Source: Mucilaginibacter kameinonensis
GTDB taxonomy: Bacteria > Bacteroidota > Bacteroidia > Sphingobacteriales > Sphingobacteriaceae
Assembly: GCF_003675385.1 (NCBI RefSeq)
Contig: NZ_RCWZ01000004.1
Coordinates: forward strand, 186,001 to 250,000
Length of the DNA: 64,000 nucleotides
Direction of reading: 5' to 3'
Under the pieces are notes generated by a model, which was given only the letters and a program-made list of their open reading frames with translations, was not told where the DNA came from and did not search any database. How positions within the stretch are numbered: position 1 is the first letter of the stretch; each line of letters opens with the position of its first letter. Both the position numbers and the translations under genes were made by a program. Below, piece after piece: positions 43,168 to 52,146 of the stretch.

Positions 43168-44841
43168 CTATTTACCAAAAACCACTTTCCCGCCTGCTAC
43201 CGTCATTGTTACTTTAATATCGTAAATATTATCAGAGTCGATGGTAGTCGGATCCTGATCAAGCACTATCAAATCTGCCAGCTGACCGGCTATCAACCTG
43301 CCCTTTTTACCTTCCTCAAACGTGGTATAGGCGCCGCCGTAGGTGTAAGCTTTGATAGCGTCCTCGGCATCAATGCGTTGGTTTGCACCTATAACAATGC
43401 CGCCATCCTTAGTTTTACGGTTAACGGCGCTGCCCAGCCTGATCATTGCCGGATATGGCGAAATAGGCGCATCGGAATGCAGCCCGTAAACAATGCCCAT
43501 ATCCATTGCTGTTTTAGTAGGATGCAGCATGGCCATGCGTTTTTCGCCGTATACCTGCATTTTTTCGCCCAGCTCATACATATAGCAATGAAATACAGGA
43601 ATGATACCGTCAGCCTTGATCTTATCCAGGATGCCCTGGTTAGTGATACTGCAATGCTCAATACGATGACGGGCATCGCCACGAGGGACTGCCTTTTGCG
43701 CTTTTTCAATGGCCGAGATCACCATATCTATCTCGCGGTCGCCATTGGAGTGACAGGCAATTTGTAACCCGGCCTTGTGAATAGCCAGAAAAAGACTGTC
43801 GAGCGATGCCTGGCTCCTTGCGGGCGGAATACCGTAATAATCCTTTTTTCCCGTAACCGGGTTAATCATATCATAAGGTTCATAAAGCCAGCAGGTTTTG
43901 CCGCTTAACGAGTTACCATGTATTACCTTTACGCCCTGAATACGCAAATGATCGGTATTACTGCGTTGTATTTTACCACTAATCAAATCGGCAGCATAAG
44001 GCGTGCCCATAAGTATATTAAACCGCATCGGGAAACCTTCGGCAACCAGTTTACGATAGATAACCACCTTTTCGGGCGTTGTCCATGCATCGCCGATACT
44101 GGTTACGCCGCTGGCCAGTACGTTCTTAAAATATTTACGATAACCCTCCATCTCCTCATCGGCAGTTGGTTGAGGCGGATATTTAATTTGTGTTGATTTA
44201 CGCAGGTAAGAAGCTGCTACTTCCTTACAAATACCATCGGGGCGCTTACTGTTTGGGTAGCGTTCAAAAGCGCCACCGGCTGGGTCGGCAGTCTTTTCGT
44301 CAATTCCGTTCATTTCCATTAGCATAGAGTTGGCTGCGGAAAGGTGCCCGCTTACATGCGAAATAATGATAGGATGATCTGCAGATGCTTCGTCCAGGCT
44401 ATCGCGGATAGGCTGCCCACCCAGTTTAGTTTCATTATATCCTACCCCCCTGATCAACATCCCTTTAGGAGTAATGGCAGCTTTACGTTTAAGCAAAGCG
44501 ATCAGGTTTTTCATGGATGTTACCGTGTCCAGTTCAAGCGTGGCATAGGGCTTATCAAAAGTATAAAGCGGAGCCGGGTGTTGATGCACATCGTTAAAAC
44601 CGGGCAGTACGGTTTTCCCTTTCAGGTCGATAACCTTTGTGTTTTTATCGATGTACTTGCTGATTTCTTGAACCGAACCTTCGGCCATGATCTTATCACC
44701 AGCTACAGCAACGGCCTGGGCACGGTCGCCTTTTTGTTTCAGGGTAACAATATTACCATTGGTTAAAACCAGGTCGGCTTTTTGCGCGAAAGCAGCTATG
44801 GAAAAGACTAATAAAAATGCGGAAAGGCAGATATATTTCAT
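43168..44841 (-). CDS. secreted amidohydrolase, YtcJ/AepA type
   Basis: The 557-residue protein has a signal peptide (to residue 19), the first metal motif FNDVHQHPAPLY, a late RIEHCSITNQ motif, and a C-terminal Asp region (GLHSDAPISPYPAMIRLGSA). Its length and the pattern VLTNGNIVTL fit the amidohydrolase_3 group. The substrates of this group are mostly unknown. It is between a truncated phosphatase gene and the O-methyltransferase gene. Confidence 0.9.
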   Translation of the reverse strand: MKYICLSAFLLVFSIAAFAQKADLVLTNGNIVTLKQKGDRAQAVAVAGDKIMAEGSVQEISKYIDKNTKVIDLKGKTVLPGFNDVHQHPAPLYTFDKPYATLELDTVTSMKNLIALLKRKAAITPKGMLIRGVGYNETKLGGQPIRDSLDEASADHPIIISHVSGHLSAANSMLMEMNGIDEKTADPAGGAFERYPNSKRPDGICKEVAASYLRKSTQIKYPPQPTADEEMEGYRKYFKNVLASGVTSIGDAWTTPEKVVIYRKLVAEGFPMRFNILMGTPYAADLISGKIQRSNTDHLRIQGVKVIHGNSLSGKTCWLYEPYDMINPVTGKKDYYGIPPARSQASLDSLFLAIHKAGLQIACHSNGDREIDMVISAIEKAQKAVPRGDARHRIEHCSITNQGILDKIKADGIIPVFHCYMYELGEKMQVYGEKRMAMLHPTKTAMDMGIVYGLHSDAPISPYPAMIRLGSAVNRKTKDGGIVIGANQRIDAEDAIKAYTYGGAYTTFEEGKKGRLIAGQLADLIVLDQDPTTIDSDNIYDIKVTMTVAGGKVVFGK

Positions 44842-44859
44842 GTTGATGTGTAAACTATT

Positions 44860-45255
44860 TTAAACAAAAAGCAGCGGAATAGCTTCGATAGTAAAATGTT
44901 CGGGGTCAAGCACCATTACGCCGTTGTTGAACATGGAGCGCGCCACACAAGGGCCATAAAGCCATTGTATTTGATCGGATAGCTTGTATTTACCAAAAGG
45001 ATTGCGCTCAATGTGTTCTTCATTGCAAATACTAACCCCTTCAAAATGCATGTGCCCGCTAAAACCGGTATGGTAACCGTTTTCCTCTATAAAGCTCAAG
45101 TGCTCATGGTAGGCATCCGCTTCCTGCGGGAAACAGGCTTTTACCTCATGCAGATCCGGGTTGGCAAAATGCGAGAAGAACACTTTATGCCCGTTAAAAT
45201 CGCGCACTGCAAAGTCAGGAACTGTTTCCTGCCAGGCTTTATCTTCCCTGGTCAT
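44860..45255 (-). pseudogene. C-terminal fragment of a metallophosphoesterase
   Basis: The 131-codon frame contains a late metallophosphoesterase motif (GFSGHMHFEG) and KVFFSHFANP, but lacks the N-terminal metal site (DxH, GDxxD, GNH) that any active member needs. Full-length relatives are about 240-260 residues, so the first half is missing. Just upstream its sequence runs into the start of a response regulator (next entry). A residual start, MTREDK, is available, but the encoded protein could not be catalytic as seen. Confidence 0.65.
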
Positions 45256-45337
45256 AACCTTCCTGCGCCATATTATATTTCAGGATTTCGAGGATATCAT
45301 AATGATCATCAATAATTACCAGCCTGTGTTTCTTCAT
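45239..45337 (-). pseudogene. N-terminal remnant of a PhoB-type response regulator
   Basis: ATG at 45337 encodes 32 residues beginning MKKHRLVIIDDHYDILEILK and continuing through YNMAQEGYD, the canonical first helix and strand of a receiver domain with its acidic pair. After EGYD the homology stops and the frame ends QGR-stop, inside the start of the phosphatase fragment. The break lies around 45250. This reads as a deletion that joined the 5' end of one gene to the 3' end of another. Confidence 0.7.
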
Positions 45338-45529
45338 ACCGCCGTTTTGCTACACGATATTACTCAACACAGGTGAAGAAAAGATTAGTCCATTGTTAAA
45401 TCTTAATAATAAAAGATTAATTTACTCTTAAACTAAACCCCAGACAACACAATACAAACCAACAACTAACTATTTGCTAATTAATTAACGAATGTTGATT
45501 GTACAATTTAGATTGCTGATATTGCTGAT

Positions 45530-46327
45530 GTGGAAAATGTTAAAATTATCACCATAAATACTTGGAAATGTGATGGTGAATACCGGGTGCGCATGGGCAT
45601 ACTTGCCAAACAACTTAAACAATTAAAACCCCATGTTATAGCCTGCCAGGAATGCTTTTACAGCGAAGAAGCTAATGCCGATACCCTGAAGTTTTTGGCT
45701 AAAGAATTAAATATGAATTACAGCTTTTTATCCGGAAGATCGAAAAAGCGTCTGTTTGAGGGCAGGATGGTTAACAGCACATCCGGGCTGGGTATATTAT
45801 CTGTTTATCCGCTTACCGAAACCGGCGGTTTTGATTTGCCTGTAGTACCGGAGGATAACGACCGCAAGGCTTTCCACGTAATTGCAAACCTGCCATCAGG
45901 AAAAAACGTTGCTATTACCACAACGCATCTTACCCATTTAGGCAACAATAAAGGTTTGAGAAAAGCCCAGGCCGAAGCGCTTGCCGGTTTTGTTAATACC
46001 AACACAGTACATCCATATCATATTATTTGCGGTGATTTTAACGCTACGCCTGATTCGGAGGCGGTTATGGCATTCAGAACATTATCAAACGCTGCCGACT
46101 GTTATACCGAAGGTAATGGCGCTGAACCAAGATACAGCCTTACTGATGCCTACTATAAAGCCAACAAACAGGTATGCGTAGATCTGATTTTTGCCCTGCC
46201 ACTGCCCGGAAGTGATAAATGTCCACAGTTTATCGACTCGGCAGTTGTATTAAATGTTCCTGATGAAGCAACCGGCCTGTACCCAAGCGATCATTTTGGC
46301 ATCACCACTACACTTGTAATACCCTGA
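45530..46327 (+). CDS. endonuclease/exonuclease/phosphatase family protein
   Basis: The best start is GTG 45530 (ENVKIITINTWKC follows). The 265-residue protein shows the EEP motifs TINTWK, the metal-binding Glu in HVIACQECFYSE, IICGDFNATPDS and the terminal SDHFGITTT. It has no signal peptide. EEP proteins cleave phosphodiesters or sugar phosphates. The gene lies between a decayed phosphatase/response regulator junction and phnN, so a phosphate or phosphonate role is plausible but inferred. Confidence 0.85.
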   Translation: MENVKIITINTWKCDGEYRVRMGILAKQLKQLKPHVIACQECFYSEEANADTLKFLAKELNMNYSFLSGRSKKRLFEGRMVNSTSGLGILSVYPLTETGGFDLPVVPEDNDRKAFHVIANLPSGKNVAITTTHLTHLGNNKGLRKAQAEALAGFVNTNTVHPYHIICGDFNATPDSEAVMAFRTLSNAADCYTEGNGAEPRYSLTDAYYKANKQVCVDLIFALPLPGSDKCPQFIDSAVVLNVPDEATGLYPSDHFGITTTLVIP

Positions 46328-46480
46328 CTGTGAAAACACCACATGTATTAGTTATTAATAGTTTCGTTATGCTCACAATATTAAAACGGTGATGAATGTT
46401 ATAATTATGAGCACAATGTATTATGGACGTACAGGTGATACATTTTAGCAACGTTTATATTGAACCATTATACCCTAACC

Positions 46481-47038
46481 ATGAGTAAGTTATTTTATGT
46501 TATTGGCGCATCCGGAGCAGGCAAGGATACCCTGATTAATTATGCCCGCAAACAGATCAACGGATCCGAAAATGTGGCGTTTGCACACCGATACATCACC
46601 CGTCCGCCGTTTTCGGGCAACGAGAACCATGTTAGTTTAACCAATGAGGAATTCGCGTTAAGGAGCAAAGCCGGCATGTTTGCTTTAAGTTGGGGAAGCC
46701 ATGACAAATACTATGGTATTGGGCAGGAAATAAACAGCTGGCTTAACAAAGGTTTTAATGTGATAGTTAATGGCTCGCGTGAATACCTGCCCGTTGCACA
46801 GCGGCTTTATCCCGATCTGAAAGTAGTATTAATAACGGCCAGGCCTGAAATTATTGCCAGTCGTTTGGCAGTACGCGGCCGTGAAGACGCTGAAGAAATT
46901 GCCAGGCGCATAGCCCGCACTACTGAGCTCAACACCAATCTTGAAAACTGCATCGAGATACAAAATAACAGTGCTGTTGAAGTGGCAGGAAACGAACTTG
47001 TAAACCTGATATCGGTAACGGAAAAGCAGCTGGCTTAA
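46481..47038 (+). CDS. phnN: ribose 1,5-bisphosphate phosphokinase PhnN-like
   Basis: The start is set at ATG 46481 (MSKLFYVIGASGAGKDTLIN); the open frame extends 7 codons upstream from a TTG. The 185-residue protein has a P-loop GASGAGKD and the PhnN/guanylate-kinase-like features RYITRPPFSGNENH and VNGSREYLPVAQRLYP. PhnN phosphorylates ribose 1,5-bisphosphate to PRPP in the C-P lyase pathway. No other C-P lyase genes are in the window, so it may be an orphan or serve nucleotide salvage. Confidence 0.82.
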   Translation: MSKLFYVIGASGAGKDTLINYARKQINGSENVAFAHRYITRPPFSGNENHVSLTNEEFALRSKAGMFALSWGSHDKYYGIGQEINSWLNKGFNVIVNGSREYLPVAQRLYPDLKVVLITARPEIIASRLAVRGREDAEEIARRIARTTELNTNLENCIEIQNNSAVEVAGNELVNLISVTEKQLA

Positions 47039-47269
47039 ACCTACTTTACAAACGGATCTAATGTGGCGGTAAAAGCGACATAGCTAACAAAACTCTGTTT
47101 TAAATATTTGCCGTTTATTAGCAAGCTGTAAGAAATAAACCGGGTTACAACGATAAAATATACCTACAAAGGGGTATTTCGGGACGAGAATTTTAAACCT
47201 ATTTTTATAAAAAAATCACAAAGAAACTTTTACAGGCAAAAATATAGCCTAAACCTCATCACATAAATC

Positions 47270-47299
47270 AGCCATCTGCCTATAAGCAGTGGCTTTTTT
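47270..47299 (+). terminator. intrinsic terminator downstream of phnN
   Basis: AGCCATCTGC (47270-47279) pairs with GCAGTGGCT (47286-47294) with one bulged base, followed by six T residues. It lies in the 290-bp gap between phnN and the convergent COG3014 gene and would terminate the phnN transcript. I see nothing else in that gap. Confidence 0.65.
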
Positions 47300-47328
47300 A
47301 TTATATAAAAGTTTTGATGATCAATCGC

Positions 47329-48753
47329 CTATCTCAACGTGGCATAATTATAAAACTGCAACCTGCCTGTGCCCTGCACATTAATGGTTTTAGTTTCTGT
47401 AGCACCCTGGGCGTTTTTGAGGGTAATGCGCACCTGATTATCCCCTTTTTGTAGCGGAACACGTGTATAGGATATATAAGCCGGTAGGCTTTGCCAGTTG
47501 CGTGTGTCGGCCTTTTCGGATAGTAGGCTATATAGCTGAATGCCATAGCCAAGCCCTTCAAGCAGCCCGTTGGTTTTGCCATCGCTTTTGGCAGCTGCAC
47601 GTAATGAATATTCGGCTATCTTTTTCACCGCCAACCGTGATAAGATGCCACTCATTTCTTTTAGTGCACGTTGCTGCAACGTTTTAAATGCCAGTTCGTT
47701 GATATCCTCGGCTTTTACAAGCTGCGCATCCTGATTATTAACGGAGATACTCGCGCTTGAATAATAAGGTGTTTGGGCAACGTATTTTGGGAACGCGACA
47801 CGAAGGCTTTCAACTGATTTGGTATTTACCCTGTTCCGGTCGCCATCATAATTAAAGGGAACTACTATACCTCCGGCAGCGTCGGTAAAAAACAGATCAC
47901 CATTACTGTTGCGAATGAGGCTGAAAAATAAATCAACCTGCGTTTTTACCGGCGCAAGACCGTTTTCCCAAAAAAAGATCAACTCCCCGCCATCCGATGG
48001 CTTTACGGGTTCATATTTGATACCAAAGGTTGTTTCAAACTGATCGGCTTCGGTTGTAAAGCCATTCAGCTTTGCCGTGCGGATCACGTCCTCTTCCAAC
48101 TCAACAGGCATTGTGGTACCGTAATAAGTTTTATCAGGACTTTTCAGATAAATTTCGGCCGCGTTCCTGTACGATATAAAGGCGTTGTTTACATCGTTGT
48201 TGCTTTCATATAACATACCCTGCAGCGTAAGCGCAAAGGCATCGTTTGAATAACGGTTGTCTTTGTTATTATACTTATCGCCTTGCTCCTGGGCCTGCAA
48301 AGTGATGCGGCGGGCCTCAACTATAGCGTCCTCCGTTTTATTAAGGTATAAATAATTAAGCGCTTTATAATAATGGATCATGAACTTCTCAAAATCCTCG
48401 CCTTTATATTTTTGCGACGCCGAGTTAAGCAAAACACCAACGGCAGCGTCTGAGGCACTGGTTAAACCTTCGTCAAGCAGTTGATCGGCCTGGTTAAAGT
48501 AGTTGTTGCTGTTTTCGTACTCGCCTTTTAAATGGCAAATCCTCCCCTTCTCCATCAGGTACAGGAGTTTATTACGGGGTGCCTGGATCAGGCCATTTTT
48601 ATCAAGCTCTTTCTCGGCCTGGGGATAGTTACCGGCCGAAACGTTTTTATAATAAGGCGCAACGCTTTGATTATAGGTTGAACACGCCGATAAAAAAAGC
48701 ATCAGCCCGACAAAAGAAAATACCCGGAGAATATGCGTACGTAAGTTGACCAT
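47329..48753 (-). CDS. COG3014 family lipoprotein with TPR-like region
   Basis: The start is taken at ATG 48753 (MVNLRTHILRVFSFVGLMLF); a frame 4 codons longer exists. The N-terminus has a lipobox (LFLSACST). The central part is helical with TPR character (AGNYPQAEKELDKNGLIQ, GEYENSNNYFNQADQLLDEG), and the C-terminal 200 residues are a COG3014-type beta domain. It ends a three-gene operon with lpoB-like and glycine-rich protein genes (51 and 53 bp gaps), so an envelope role linked to peptidoglycan synthesis is inferred. Confidence 0.85.
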   Translation of the reverse strand: MVNLRTHILRVFSFVGLMLFLSACSTYNQSVAPYYKNVSAGNYPQAEKELDKNGLIQAPRNKLLYLMEKGRICHLKGEYENSNNYFNQADQLLDEGLTSASDAAVGVLLNSASQKYKGEDFEKFMIHYYKALNYLYLNKTEDAIVEARRITLQAQEQGDKYNNKDNRYSNDAFALTLQGMLYESNNDVNNAFISYRNAAEIYLKSPDKTYYGTTMPVELEEDVIRTAKLNGFTTEADQFETTFGIKYEPVKPSDGGELIFFWENGLAPVKTQVDLFFSLIRNSNGDLFFTDAAGGIVVPFNYDGDRNRVNTKSVESLRVAFPKYVAQTPYYSSASISVNNQDAQLVKAEDINELAFKTLQQRALKEMSGILSRLAVKKIAEYSLRAAAKSDGKTNGLLEGLGYGIQLYSLLSEKADTRNWQSLPAYISYTRVPLQKGDNQVRITLKNAQGATETKTINVQGTGRLQFYNYATLR

Positions 48754-48816
48754 TATTAAATGCAAACTGCCCCGAACATGGGCATACCATGTTCAGGGCA
48801 ATAATGTATACGGGCT

Positions 48817-49410
48817 TTAGTTTTTAACGTATTTGGCAATTTTCTTTTCGCCTATCCAAACTACTTCATTGGTCTGGATATTGGTAAGCTCCAGGTTTAC
48901 CTGATAGTAAACAATTTTTTGGCGTTTGTGCGCATCAACAATGGAGTTGATTGAACCTTGCAGTATGTAATCGGCACCGTTTTCCAAACCAAATTTTTTC
49001 ATGGTTGATACAGATGCATTTGTTTGCTGATCTGCTTTTTCGGCGCGCAGCTCTTCACGTTTTTTACCGCCTTGCACCAAACGTACTTTTTGCGATTGGA
49101 TAAATGAACTTTCGATATCAGTTAAGAATGTTTCGGCATCGATATGCTCATGGCTTTTATTTTGCACAAACCCAACTATAACAACCGGGCGTTTACCCTG
49201 GTGCTCGCTAACGTGCGTATCAATCCAGTTAGCACCTAAAATTTTGCCGGTGAGCTCATCGGCAGCCATACGTGCATCACTGTTATTCCAGTTGCCGCTA
49301 ACATCAATAGTTTGATCGGTGCTAACGCGTGTAACCTGCCTTGAACATGAGGCTATAAAAATTCCTGAAACTGCTATCGCAGCAACTGTTAAGATCCTGT
49401 TAAATTTCAT
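48817..49410 (-). CDS. penicillin-binding protein activator LpoB family lipoprotein
   Basis: The 197-residue lipoprotein (lipobox IASC, Cys22) has the LpoB layout: MAADELTGKILGANWIDTH, RPVVIVGFVQNKSHEHIDAE, FGLENGADYILQGSINSIVD and the closing LTNIQTNEVVWIGEKKIAKY. In E. coli LpoB stimulates PBP1b from the outer membrane. It sits between the COG3014 gene and a small secreted protein gene, a trio often seen together in Bacteroidota. Confidence 0.9.
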   Translation of the reverse strand: MKFNRILTVAAIAVSGIFIASCSRQVTRVSTDQTIDVSGNWNNSDARMAADELTGKILGANWIDTHVSEHQGKRPVVIVGFVQNKSHEHIDAETFLTDIESSFIQSQKVRLVQGGKKREELRAEKADQQTNASVSTMKKFGLENGADYILQGSINSIVDAHKRQKIVYYQVNLELTNIQTNEVVWIGEKKIAKYVKN

Positions 49411-49463
49411 CTGTAGTATATATTATAAATTATGATATGTTAGATTGAATGCTGCCCTATTTG

Positions 49464-49880
49464 TTACCAGCCAAAGCCGATACCAATGCTTGTACGGCCA
49501 CCCCATCGGCCTCCGTAATTTCCGCCCCAACGGTTGCCCCAGCCGTAGTTTAAAAATGGAGAGTAAGAGTAGCCGCCATATAAACCCCAGGAAGGCGAAT
49601 AATCATAGTATCCGTTCATGCGTTCCTCATGCCGCCATTCGCGGTTTTGACGGCGACGTTCCAGTTTGGCTTCGTACCAGTCGTACGCTTTATACGTATT
49701 CTGTATGGTTGTACCGTGCAAACTGTTCAGGGTATCTGCACTCCTGATATACTTTGCCTGGCTTTCCATATAACGCGGGTTTTGATCGGCTATTAACGAT
49801 GCAGTTTGCTGGGCTTTTACTGTGCCGCTAAACAAACCGCCTAAAAGCATCAAGGCTATAATGAAGATATTCTTTTTCAT
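49464..49880 (-). CDS. secreted Gly/Tyr/Trp-rich protein, 138 aa
   Basis: The product has a signal peptide ending VKAQ, a short middle segment with YDWYEAKLERRRQNREWRHE, and a C-terminal 50 residues very rich in Gly, Tyr, Trp and Arg (GWGNRWGGNYGGRWGG) ending IGIGFGW. It is the first gene of the operon with lpoB and COG3014 genes. No domain is known to me; the low-complexity tail suggests a structural or surface-associated envelope role. Confidence 0.75.
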   Translation of the reverse strand: MKKNIFIIALMLLGGLFSGTVKAQQTASLIADQNPRYMESQAKYIRSADTLNSLHGTTIQNTYKAYDWYEAKLERRRQNREWRHEERMNGYYDYSPSWGLYGGYSYSPFLNYGWGNRWGGNYGGRWGGRTSIGIGFGW

Positions 49881-50090
49881 CGCGCTTTATTTAATAAGTA
49901 AAGTTACGTAAAATGGTGTCCAAATATTACACCAGTGCTAAGCATAAACCGTTAAAATATGTTAATCGGAAGATTTTTGACTTAATTATGAATTGCGGTG
50001 GTGGTTCAAACCATTTTCAGCTATAAAAACAGCTGATAATACTGTCACAATACGTCAATACGGCACGTCATAACAGTATATTTGAATACA

Positions 50091-50585
50091 ATGAATATCA
50101 TGAAAAAATCAACCTTTATCCTATTTGCTACAGGCATTGTTATGACGCTGTTGGCAGCTAATACCAATGCACAAACCACAGCTTTTAAACCAAAAGATCA
50201 GCAATTATTTAACATTATTGCACATATGGACAGCGTTATGTTCAACGCGTTTAATAACCGCAACCTGGATGTGATGAAAACGCTGTTTACCCCCGATGTT
50301 GAGTTTTATAATGATGGCAAGGGCGTAACCGGCTACGATGCAACCATGGCAGGCTTCAAAGGTATCTTTGAAAACAAACAGGCGGCAGACTTACGCCGCG
50401 ATCTGCTTAAGGAAACGCTTGAAGTTTATCCCATGCCCGGCTTTGGCGCTATTGAAATGGGTACACACAAGTTTACCCATACCGAAAATGGAAAGCAAAT
50501 TGTAGGTGTCATGAAGTTTGTACACGTTTGGCAATACCAGGATGGGCAGTGGAAGGTGAAGCGGGTGGTGAGTGTGGGGCATTGA
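50091..50585 (+). CDS. secreted nuclear transport factor 2-like protein (SnoaL/DUF4440 type)
   Basis: The start is placed at ATG 50091; MKKSTF at 50100 is an equally possible start. The mature protein (about 140 residues after a signal ending TNAQ) has the NTF2-like pattern MDSVMFNAFNNRNLDVMKTL, then FTPDVEFYNDGKGVTG, and closes MKFVHVWQYQDGQWKVKRVV. Such cone-shaped proteins bind small ligands or act as simple enzymes. TACTGT (50040) and ACAGTA (50073) before the gene form a dyad of unknown use. A long palindromic repeat follows the gene. Confidence 0.82.
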   Translation: MNIMKKSTFILFATGIVMTLLAANTNAQTTAFKPKDQQLFNIIAHMDSVMFNAFNNRNLDVMKTLFTPDVEFYNDGKGVTGYDATMAGFKGIFENKQAADLRRDLLKETLEVYPMPGFGAIEMGTHKFTHTENGKQIVGVMKFVHVWQYQDGQWKVKRVVSVGH

Positions 50586-50622
50586 ATGGCTTCTTTCGTT
50601 TGAAAGAAGAGGATAAGAAACT

Positions 50623-50710
50623 ATGTCATTGCGAGCGCAGCGTGGCAACCGCATGCTATACAAGGCGGATTTGCTTCCGTGCGGTTGCCACGCTGCGCTC
50701 GCAATGACAT
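50623..50710. repeat. REP-like long palindromic intergenic element
   Basis: Perfectly complementary 31-nt arms lie at 50623-50653 and 50680-50710 around a 26-nt loop. The outer end reads ATGTCATTGCGAGCGCAGCG. GTCATTGCGAG is shared with the element at 11540, although the inner stem differs. It lies between convergent genes and could act as a terminator or target for a REP-type transposase. Confidence 0.85.
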
Positions 50711-50729
50711 GACTTTTTAATTTCCCCTC

Positions 50730-51581
50730 TCACTCCACTCTTTCCTTCAACGCCGCTTCCCATCCTATGATGGCATTTTTACGGCTACTACCCCAGTGGT
50801 ATTGGCCAATTTCGCCGGTTGATTTAATTACACGGTGACATGGGATCAGGAAGGCTACCGGATTGCTGCCTACCGCTGTTCCTACAGCGCGGTAAGCATT
50901 TTCGCTTCCCGCTTTTTTGGCAAGTGAGGCGTATGTGGTTAACCCTCCTGCCGGAACTTTCAATAATGTTTCCCAAACTTTGATCTGGAAATCAGTTCCC
51001 TTTAAATGCAGTTTGATCTCGTCCAGTCGGCTCCAATCCTGCGTAAAAATAAACAGGGCGTTCTGCTGTATCCTGTCGACTAACTGATTGTATACCGCGT
51101 TCGGGAAACTTGTTTTCAATTGCTCCAACGCTTTTTCTTCGCCCTCATCAACAAAAGCCATGTGGCAAATGCCCTTAGATGTTGATGCTACGATCACTTT
51201 CCCAAAAGGCGTATCAGCGAAAGAATAATTGATCTGCAGCAGGGCACCGCCATTACGGTATTCGCCGGGAGTCATACCTTCTACTTTAATAAACAAGTCG
51301 TGTAAGCGGCCGCCTCCCGAAAGACCGGTTTCCAATGCAGTATTGAACACATTGGCATCCTCCTGTTTCAATATTTCCTTGGCATGTTCCACACTTAAAT
51401 ATTGCAGAAACTGTTTAGGGGTTACCCCTGCCCAATCTTTAAACATACGCTGGAAATGGAAAGGACTTAAATTAACATGTTCTGCCACTTCATCCAGTTT
51501 AGGCTGAGCCTTAAAATTCTCTTTGAAAAAACCTATCGCGTCGGCAATACGGGTATAATCTATCTCTTGCTGGGTTTTCAT
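50730..51581 (-). CDS. Ada-like bifunctional AraC regulator / O6-methylguanine-DNA methyltransferase
   Basis: The 283-residue protein has an AraC-type helix-turn-helix at its N-terminus (about 10-110; DEVAEHVNLSPFHFQRMFKD) and an Ogt/AGT domain (about 120-275) with the active-site box NPVAFLIPCHRVIKSTGEIG. The usual Ada N-terminal zinc/methyl-phosphotriester Cys domain is missing. The protein should transfer methyl groups from O6-methylguanine to its Cys and regulate genes. A 15-bp motif is shared upstream of this gene and of a 2OG-Fe(II) oxygenase gene. Confidence 0.93.
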   Translation of the reverse strand: MKTQQEIDYTRIADAIGFFKENFKAQPKLDEVAEHVNLSPFHFQRMFKDWAGVTPKQFLQYLSVEHAKEILKQEDANVFNTALETGLSGGGRLHDLFIKVEGMTPGEYRNGGALLQINYSFADTPFGKVIVASTSKGICHMAFVDEGEEKALEQLKTSFPNAVYNQLVDRIQQNALFIFTQDWSRLDEIKLHLKGTDFQIKVWETLLKVPAGGLTTYASLAKKAGSENAYRAVGTAVGSNPVAFLIPCHRVIKSTGEIGQYHWGSSRKNAIIGWEAALKERVE

Positions 51582-51657
51582 AATGTCTTATTATTAAATA
51601 ATTTCAATCGAGCTCTTATTTTTATAACACAAAATTACAGGCCCCAACAGCTCTGAA

Positions 51658-51672
51658 CAATCCGATTCTTGC
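51658..51672 (-). promoter_or_regulatory. candidate Ada-type operator upstream of the ada-like gene
   Basis: On the minus strand the sequence is GCAAGAATCGGATTG, ending 76 bp before the ada-like start. The identical 15-mer is found in the same sense orientation upstream of the oxygenase gene at 52083-52097. A perfect 15-base match within 450 bp is very unlikely by chance. Confidence 0.6.
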
Positions 51673-51679
51673 TGAGTTT

Positions 51680-52033
51680 TCAAACGATACGATCATCAAT
51701 TATACTTTTCAATACTACCGCGTTATTCAATTTCAGCTCTTTTGACGAAAACACCAGTGTCACCGTTTTATGCGCTTTAATATAGTCAACCAATTCATCC
51801 AATGCCTTTGTATCATCTATTTCGGCGTGATACTTTTTATTGAAAGCCTCAAACTTTTCAGGGTCGTGGTTATACCATTTCCTTAAATTGTTAGATGGCG
51901 CAATCTCCTTAAACCATTTATCAATATGCGCATCTTCTTTTTTGATTCCGCGCGGCCAGAGGCGGTCTACCAAAATTCTTACCCCATCAGTTTTACCGTA
52001 AGGTTCATAAACCCGTTTTACTTTAATATCCAT
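51680..52033 (-). CDS. DUF488 family protein (YeaO-like)
   Basis: The 117-residue protein has the DUF488 pattern VKRVYEPYGKTDGVRILVDR, then LWPRGIKKEDAHIDKWFKEI and LRKWYNHDPEKFEAF. The family is of unknown function. It lies between the two copies of the 15-bp operator-like motif; the copy at 52083 is 50 bp upstream of its start but in the reverse sense, so it could share control with the divergent oxygenase gene. Confidence 0.85.
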   Translation of the reverse strand: MDIKVKRVYEPYGKTDGVRILVDRLWPRGIKKEDAHIDKWFKEIAPSNNLRKWYNHDPEKFEAFNKKYHAEIDDTKALDELVDYIKAHKTVTLVFSSKELKLNNAVVLKSIIDDRIV

Positions 52034-52082
52034 GGTATAAACTCCTTATAATTTATAATCGATTGATTGAAAGCAAAACACC

Positions 52083-52097
52083 GCAAGAATCGGATTG
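52083..52097 (+). promoter_or_regulatory. candidate Ada-type operator upstream of the 2OG-Fe(II) oxygenase gene
   Basis: GCAAGAATCGGATTG ends 49 bp before the oxygenase ATG at 52147 and lies in the divergent gap with the DUF488 gene. It is identical to the motif before the ada-like gene. Confidence 0.6.
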
Positions 52098-52146
52098 CCC
52101 GCGCATTCCCCTCGCGATAGCTTTGACATTATTCAAAATAACAAAA

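Noticed and set aside
50040..50078. TACTGT...ACAGTA dyad before the NTF2-like gene as a LexA box
   Set aside because: The spacer is 27 bp, far longer than the 8 bp of a LexA site, and no SOS gene follows.
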